In this document: in pieces, positions 7,764 to 11,652 of the stretch
Layout of the letters: each line of letters starts with the position of its first letter
Numbering within the stretch: the first letter of the stretch is position 1
From: SIO4C1 sp039820425
GTDB taxonomy: Bacteria; Cyanobacteriota; Cyanobacteriia; Phormidesmidales; Phormidesmidaceae
NCBI GenBank assembly: GCA_039820425.1
Contig: JBCBQD010000182.1
Coordinates: 1-11,652 of the forward strand
Direction: 5' to 3'
Length of the DNA: 11,652 nt
Notes under the pieces: generated by a model
Told to the model about the DNA's origin: nothing
Database searches by the model: none
What the model saw: the letters and a program-made list of their open reading frames with translations, nothing else
Position numbers and translations under genes: made by a program

Positions 7764-7839
7764 GGTGGATATTAGGAGACTAATCAGTACATTACGTCAA
7801 ACCCACCAATTTCTCACTCAGCTCCCACATTCTCACCGC
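7763..7839. repeat. 77-base exact direct repeat, copy 2 (abuts IS66 right end)
   Basis: Identical to 1151-1227. Here the sequence directly follows the IS end. The frame open through copy 1 continues in this copy to TGA at 7864-7866 (ending RIHCLV). Bases 7867-7941 hold no gene I recognise; they lead into the peptidase remnant. Confidence 0.95.
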
Positions 7840-7941
7840 CTTACTCGCATTCATTGCCTCGTCTGACACCTCCTGGTCAAACGCCTGCCGACCTTCCTTC
7901 TGGCAATTACCCCAACTCTAATACACCCCAGACTTCTTAAA

Positions 7942-8352
7942 CAACGGCTTCGCCACCACCTGAGCGACCCGGTCCCCAGGTGCACCAGGTCGCTGCCCGC
8001 GCCTGGTCGGGAGGCCAGTACCAGCAAGCTCATCCCCGACCTGATCGATCGCTTTGGCGAAGACACCTTTGCCGAAGCCTTTGCCCGGATTGAATGCCAC
8101 TATTTTATGAACAGCGGTTTTTTCTCTCCCGACGATCAGCTGTTGCACAATGTCCACAAAATTCGCCATCTCCTCTGTGTGATTGTGCAGGGTCGCTATG
8201 GCGTGGTGTGCCCGATGGCCTCTGTCTGGGAGCTAAACCTCGCCTGGCCTGAGTTAGAGCTGATTCTTATCCCTGATGCGGGGCATTCTGCCACTGAGAA
8301 GGGGATTGTCAGTGCATTGGTGGAGGTCACGGATCGGTTTGCTGAGAGGTGA
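7942..8352 (+). pseudogene. pip: Proline iminopeptidase 3' remnant (alpha/beta hydrolase)
   Basis: The main frame (8011-8352) reads STSKLIPDLIDRFGED, FARIECHYFMNSGFF and GHSATEKGIV, which matches the C-terminal third of cyanobacterial and bacterial proline iminopeptidases (S33 family), cytosolic enzymes that remove N-terminal proline. Upstream, homologous coding is spread over two frames: QRLRHHLSDP from 7942 and VHQVAARAWS from 7980. A 1-base loss near 7975 and a 5-base loss near 8010, relative to the family pattern, would explain both shifts and cancel out. The N-terminal two thirds with the nucleophile serine are absent. The catalytic Asp of the family motif GRYDxxCP is Gly (codon 8200-8202), exactly 28 residues before the His of GHSA (8284-8286). 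This is clearly a decayed gene. It ends 24 bases before the stop of convergent glgX. Confidence 0.85.
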
Positions 8353-8376
8353 GACTGTTGGGTCTTAGGCTTATGA

Positions 8377-10461
8377 CTATTGGTGGGCTATCAGGACAAC
8401 TGAAGCGCGTGCCTCTACCTTATAAATATCCGCTCCAAGGGGAGGCGCTATTTCTGGCGGGCAAAAGTCTTCTGGGGATGGCAGCGCCGTATCCACAACC
8501 CGTCGCCATTGATATTCTTTGGGCAGGGCGGGTAGCTCAAAGGTGAGGGGTTCATAAAAGGTGTTGAGTAAGATGTGAAGCAATTCGTTATATTGCCCAT
8601 ACCGCAGTGTAAAGGCTAAACAATGGGAATCTTCTCCCCAGTCGGGTTGCCCCAGTTTAATGCCGTGCCAGGTGATGGCGGGTTCTAAAATTGGCTGGGG
8701 GGTGACAATCAGCGGATGGTCATGTTTAAAGACCTGCAAGGATTGAATAAAGGCAATCAGCCCTTTTACAAATCGGAGAAATTCGCTTTGGGTCGTGGCC
8801 GCATCCCAGTCAAACCAACTCAATGTGTTGTTTTGGCAGTAGGCATTGTTGTTGCCCAGTTGCGATCGCAACACCTCATCCCCCATTAGCAACATGGGGG
8901 TCCCCTGGGATATCGCCCATAGGGTTAGCAAATTCTTAGCCTGTCGCAATCGCAGGGCTTGAATCACTGGATCATCGGTCGGGCCTTCTATTCCGCAGTT
9001 CCAGCTCCAGTTAGCGTCGGTGCCATCACGATTAGCCTCACCGTTTGCTTCATTGTGTTTCTGGTTGTAGCTCACCAGGTCATAGAGGGTAAACCCATCA
9101 TGGCAGGTGACAAAATGAATGCTGTAGTTAGGCCCCCGCTGCGACTGCAGGTAGAGATCTGGACTGCCGACAATCCGATCGGCCACGAGTCGGATGACGC
9201 CGCTATCGCCTTTAATAAAGCGTCGCACGTCATCTCGATAAGGACCGTTCCACTCGGCAAAGCGTTCCCCGGCAAAGCGCCCCACCTGGTAGAGACCTGC
9301 CGCATCCCAGGCTTCGGCAATAATCTTGGTGCCCGCTAACGCCGGGTCGGTGTTGATCATCCACAAAATCGGTGGATTTTCTAAGGGTTCTCCCGTGACG
9401 CTGCGGGACAGCACTGAGGCGAGATCAAACCGAAAGCCATCCACGTGCATTTCAGAAACCCAATAGCGCAAGCAGTCCAAAATCAAATATCCGCTGATGG
9501 CGCTGGTTTTCAGCGTATTGCCGCAGCCGCTGTAATTTTTATAGTAGGTTTTGTTGTCTTCGAGAATGTAGTATGACTCGTTACTTAACCCTCGAAAAGA
9601 GAGGGTGGGCCCTGCGTGGTTGCCTTCAGCCGTATGGTTAAACACCACATCTAAAATCACCTCAATCCCGGCTCGATGCAGAGCTTTAACCAGATCTCGA
9701 AACTCATCTACTGGCCCTAAACTGTCTTGACGAGAGCTGTATCCTCGGTGGGGTGCGAAAAAAGCGATCGGACTGTAGCCCCAATAGTTGGGATGCCCCA
9801 ACGGGGCATCGCTGGGGTCAAACTGCTGCACCGGCATCAGTTCGACCGCGGTAATCCCCAAAGACTGCAAGTACGGGATTTTCTCAATCAGCCCAGCATA
9901 GGTGCCTCGTTTTTGATCAGGCAGCCCCGAATTAGGATGTTGGGTAAACCCGCCCACGTGTAATTCGTAAATCACCGTCTCGGCATAGGGGGTTTTGGGA
10001 TGGATATCTCCTTCCCAATCATATTGCAGCGGGTCAACCACAACCCCCCTCAGCGCCTGAGCACAGTTATCAGAGCCGTCGATAGCGGCCTGACGAGAGT
10101 AGGTCTGCCACCCCACGACCGAGCGTGAGTAGGGGTCGAGCAGCACCTTGTTAGGGTTAAATCGCAGGCCACTGTTGGGCTCATAGGGGCCATCAACTCG
10201 ATAGGCATACACCTGCCCCGCCGTCAGCCCCTCCACAAATACGTGCCAGTAGTGAAAAGTGTGATTGGCCTTGGGATCTAGTCGCATCGTCACCTGGGGC
10301 TGAGGCGAGTCGGGTTGCTCAAACAGCAGCAGGTCTACCGCCGTCGCCCCTCGGGCATACAGGCAAAAGTTGATCCCGCCGTCTCGCACCATCGCACCGA
10401 GGGGCCAACTGTCGCCCGGCTGAACGATCAGGGTGGTGTCGATGGCTTTATCTAGGGGCAT
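8377..10461 (-). CDS. glgX: Glycogen debranching enzyme (isoamylase type) GlgX
   Basis: Complete 694-residue glycoside hydrolase family 13 protein, normal length for GlgX. It hydrolyses alpha-1,6 branch points of glycogen, preferring short outer chains left by phosphorylase, in the cytosol. An N-terminal CBM48 domain (about 11-105; WPLGAMVRDGGINFCLYARG) precedes the barrel (YELHVGGFTQ). The four conserved GH13 regions are present: DVVFNHT, GFRFDLAS with nucleophile Asp346, IAEAWD with acid/base Glu383, and FVTCHDG with Asp455. The C-terminal beta domain follows and ends in VLIAHQ. The ATG at 10461 fits the family start; a GGGAG lies about 13 bases upstream, rather far for a ribosome binding site. 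adhE ends 78 bases upstream on the same strand, so co-transcription is possible. No sign of damage. Confidence 0.96.
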   Translation of the reverse strand: MPLDKAIDTTLIVQPGDSWPLGAMVRDGGINFCLYARGATAVDLLLFEQPDSPQPQVTMRLDPKANHTFHYWHVFVEGLTAGQVYAYRVDGPYEPNSGLRFNPNKVLLDPYSRSVVGWQTYSRQAAIDGSDNCAQALRGVVVDPLQYDWEGDIHPKTPYAETVIYELHVGGFTQHPNSGLPDQKRGTYAGLIEKIPYLQSLGITAVELMPVQQFDPSDAPLGHPNYWGYSPIAFFAPHRGYSSRQDSLGPVDEFRDLVKALHRAGIEVILDVVFNHTAEGNHAGPTLSFRGLSNESYYILEDNKTYYKNYSGCGNTLKTSAISGYLILDCLRYWVSEMHVDGFRFDLASVLSRSVTGEPLENPPILWMINTDPALAGTKIIAEAWDAAGLYQVGRFAGERFAEWNGPYRDDVRRFIKGDSGVIRLVADRIVGSPDLYLQSQRGPNYSIHFVTCHDGFTLYDLVSYNQKHNEANGEANRDGTDANWSWNCGIEGPTDDPVIQALRLRQAKNLLTLWAISQGTPMLLMGDEVLRSQLGNNNAYCQNNTLSWFDWDAATTQSEFLRFVKGLIAFIQSLQVFKHDHPLIVTPQPILEPAITWHGIKLGQPDWGEDSHCLAFTLRYGQYNELLHILLNTFYEPLTFELPALPKEYQWRRVVDTALPSPEDFCPPEIAPPLGADIYKVEARASVVLIAHQ

Positions 10462-10513
10462 CTGATGTGGGGCTCTCCCGAAGTCTATGATGGTGAACTG
10501 TTGGAGACAATTT

Positions 10514-10548
10514 GCCCGATGACGATGCCACCCAGTATACTATCGGGC
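10514..10548 (-). terminator. Weak inverted repeat at the adhE stop
   Basis: GCCCGAT (10514-10520) can pair with ATCGGGC (10542-10548) across a 21-base loop. It overlaps the adhE stop codon (10540-10542) and precedes glgX in the transcription direction. The stem is short and the loop long, with no T-run, so it may attenuate rather than terminate, or mean nothing. Confidence 0.25.
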
Positions 10549-11652
10549 TAGCTCCTCCATTGGCTTGGGCAGGGTTGATAAGGTGAGCTCTGGGGCCAGG
10601 AGGGGTGAACTGTTATGATAGGCTGCGATGTATAGCGCCTTGAGATCTTGAATCAAAGGATACCGAGGGTTAGCGCCTGTGCACTGGTCGTCAAAGGCTT
10701 GCTCGGCCATCAGCTCGAGATGGGCGAAGAAGGTGTGTTCGTCTTCGCTGAGCACCTCGCGAAGACTCTGGGGAATCTCTACCTGCTGTTTGAGGGATTC
10801 GATGGCTTGGATCAGTCGATCAACTTTCTCGGTGTCGGTCTCGCCACCGAGCTTCAGCGAGTCTGCGATCGCGGCATAGCGCGCCTTAGCCTGGGGATAC
10901 TCATACTGGGGGAAAATCGCTTGCTTAAAGGGGGCATCCGTCGCGTTGTAGCGGATCACGTGGGAGATCATCAGGGCATTGGCTAACCCGTGGGGCACGT
11001 GGAAAGTAGACCCTAATTTGTGGGCCAGGGAGTGGCAAATCCCCAGGAATGCATTGGCAAAGGCCATCCCGGCGATGGTGGCGGCGTAGTGGACTTTCTC
11101 GCGGGCTTCGGGGTCATTAGGGCCGTCGTGATAGGCGCGAGGGAGATATTTCATCAACAGCCCGATCGCCTCCAGGGCCAGCCCATCAGTAAACTCGGTG
11201 GCGATGACTGAGACGTAGGCCTCCAGGGCATGGGTGAGGGCATCAATGCCGCCATAGGCGGTGAGCCGTTTGGGCATGTGACGCACCNNNNNNNNNNGGC
11301 TATGGTGGGGGTGAGGGCGTAGTCTGCCAGGGGATATTTAATGCCAACCCGATCGTCGGTGACTACGGCAAAGGGGGTGACCTCAGAGCCGGTACCCGAG
11401 GTGGTGGGAATCGCGACCAAAATTGCTTTTTCGCCCAGGGGGGGCAGCTCATAGACCCGTTTGCGGATGTCCATAAACCGCATGGCCAGCCCTTCAAACT
11501 CCACTTCGGGATGCTCGTACATCAGCCACATCACCTTGGCCGCATCCATCGGCGAGCCGCCGCCCAGGGCAATAATCACATCGGGCTGGAAGCTGTTGAT
11601 CACCGCCAGCCCACGCTGTACCGTCGAAAGGCTGGGGTCCGGTTCGACTTCA
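10540..11652 (-). CDS. adhE: Bifunctional aldehyde/alcohol dehydrogenase AdhE, C-terminal iron alcohol dehydrogenase domain (partial, gapped)
   Basis: The minus-strand frame enters at the right window edge (EVEPDPSLSTV) and ends at TAG 10540-10542. It is an iron-containing group III alcohol dehydrogenase: NAD-binding GGGSPMDAAK (about 11534-11564), PTTSGTGSEVTPFAVVTDD, and the metal-binding region GGIDALTHALEAY and HSLAHKLGSTFHVPHG with the Asp and His ligands. RFMDIRKRVY and the ending CTGANPRYPLIQDLKALY are typical of AdhE rather than of stand-alone enzymes, so an acetaldehyde dehydrogenase half should lie beyond the window; this is inferred. AdhE converts acetyl-CoA to ethanol with two NADH, in fermentation. 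Ten N at 11288-11297 interrupt the frame between TPTIA and VRHMPKRLT; the two sides are in different frames only because the gap length is a placeholder. Confidence 0.93.
11288..11297. other. Assembly gap (10 N) inside adhE
   Basis: Both sides are AdhE and adjoin closely in the family alignment: about six residues (pattern IVDPEL) plus a codon overlap are missing. That predicts a real gap of about 17 bases, which restores a single frame. Confidence 0.95.

Noticed and set aside
7764..8352. Continuation of the PKS acyltransferase to the right of the IS
   Set aside because: No frame there has PlsC features; the only recognisable coding is proline iminopeptidase.
8959..9339. 126-residue frame on the + strand
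   Set aside because: It is antisense to the catalytic region of glgX, whose conserved motifs are all intact; no independent support.
10648..10986. 112-residue frame on the + strand
   Set aside because: It is antisense to the adhE metal-binding domain; a shadow of biased codon use.

Overview
This window looks like a scaffold piece from a cyanobacterium, probably a filamentous or otherwise large-genome one. Five copies of the cyanobacterial HIP1 octamer GCGATCGC (2456, 3873, 5990, 8862, 10865), a large modular-type polyketide synthase, an IS66-family insertion sequence and cyanobacterial-looking GlgX and AdhE proteins support this. Two runs of ten N (1228-1237 and 11288-11297) are scaffold gaps, so three assembled pieces are joined here and order across the first gap is not certain.

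Layout. (1) 3-953, + strand: the C-terminal end of a secreted-type protein with FG-GAP/VCBS calcium-binding repeats, then a fibronectin type III domain; it begins outside the window. (2) 954-1227: a run of three hairpins, then a short reading frame that may be a transposase remnant, ending in a 77-base sequence that recurs exactly at 7763-7839. (3) 1238-6327: the 3' part of a highly reducing type I PKS, ordered AT(end)-DH-(pseudo-KR)-ER-KR-ACP-ACP-acyltransferase. The KS and the catalytic part of the AT are not visible. The C-terminal PlsC-like glycerolipid acyltransferase is cut by (4) a complete one-gene IS66-type insertion sequence, 6328-7763, with 13-base inverted ends. (5) 7764-8352: the second copy of the 77-base repeat and a decayed 3' remnant of a proline iminopeptidase gene. 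(6) 8377-10461, - strand: complete glycogen debranching enzyme GlgX. (7) 10540-11652, - strand: C-terminal alcohol dehydrogenase half of AdhE, interrupted by a very small gap and running off the window.

How the parts work together. The PKS carries every activity for full reduction of each extender unit, two carrier domains and an acyltransferase of the glycerolipid type. As inferred, the ancestral enzyme would have built a saturated fatty-acid-like chain and passed it directly to a lipid acceptor. In the assembled sequence the acyltransferase is truncated by the IS and its missing end is not on the far side. Either an IS-mediated rearrangement or an assembly mis-join at a multi-copy IS explains this; the exact 77-base repeat length, a common assembler k-mer size, makes the mis-join a serious possibility. 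glgX and adhE lie on the same strand, 78 bases apart, and suit a dark, low-oxygen route from glycogen to ethanol.
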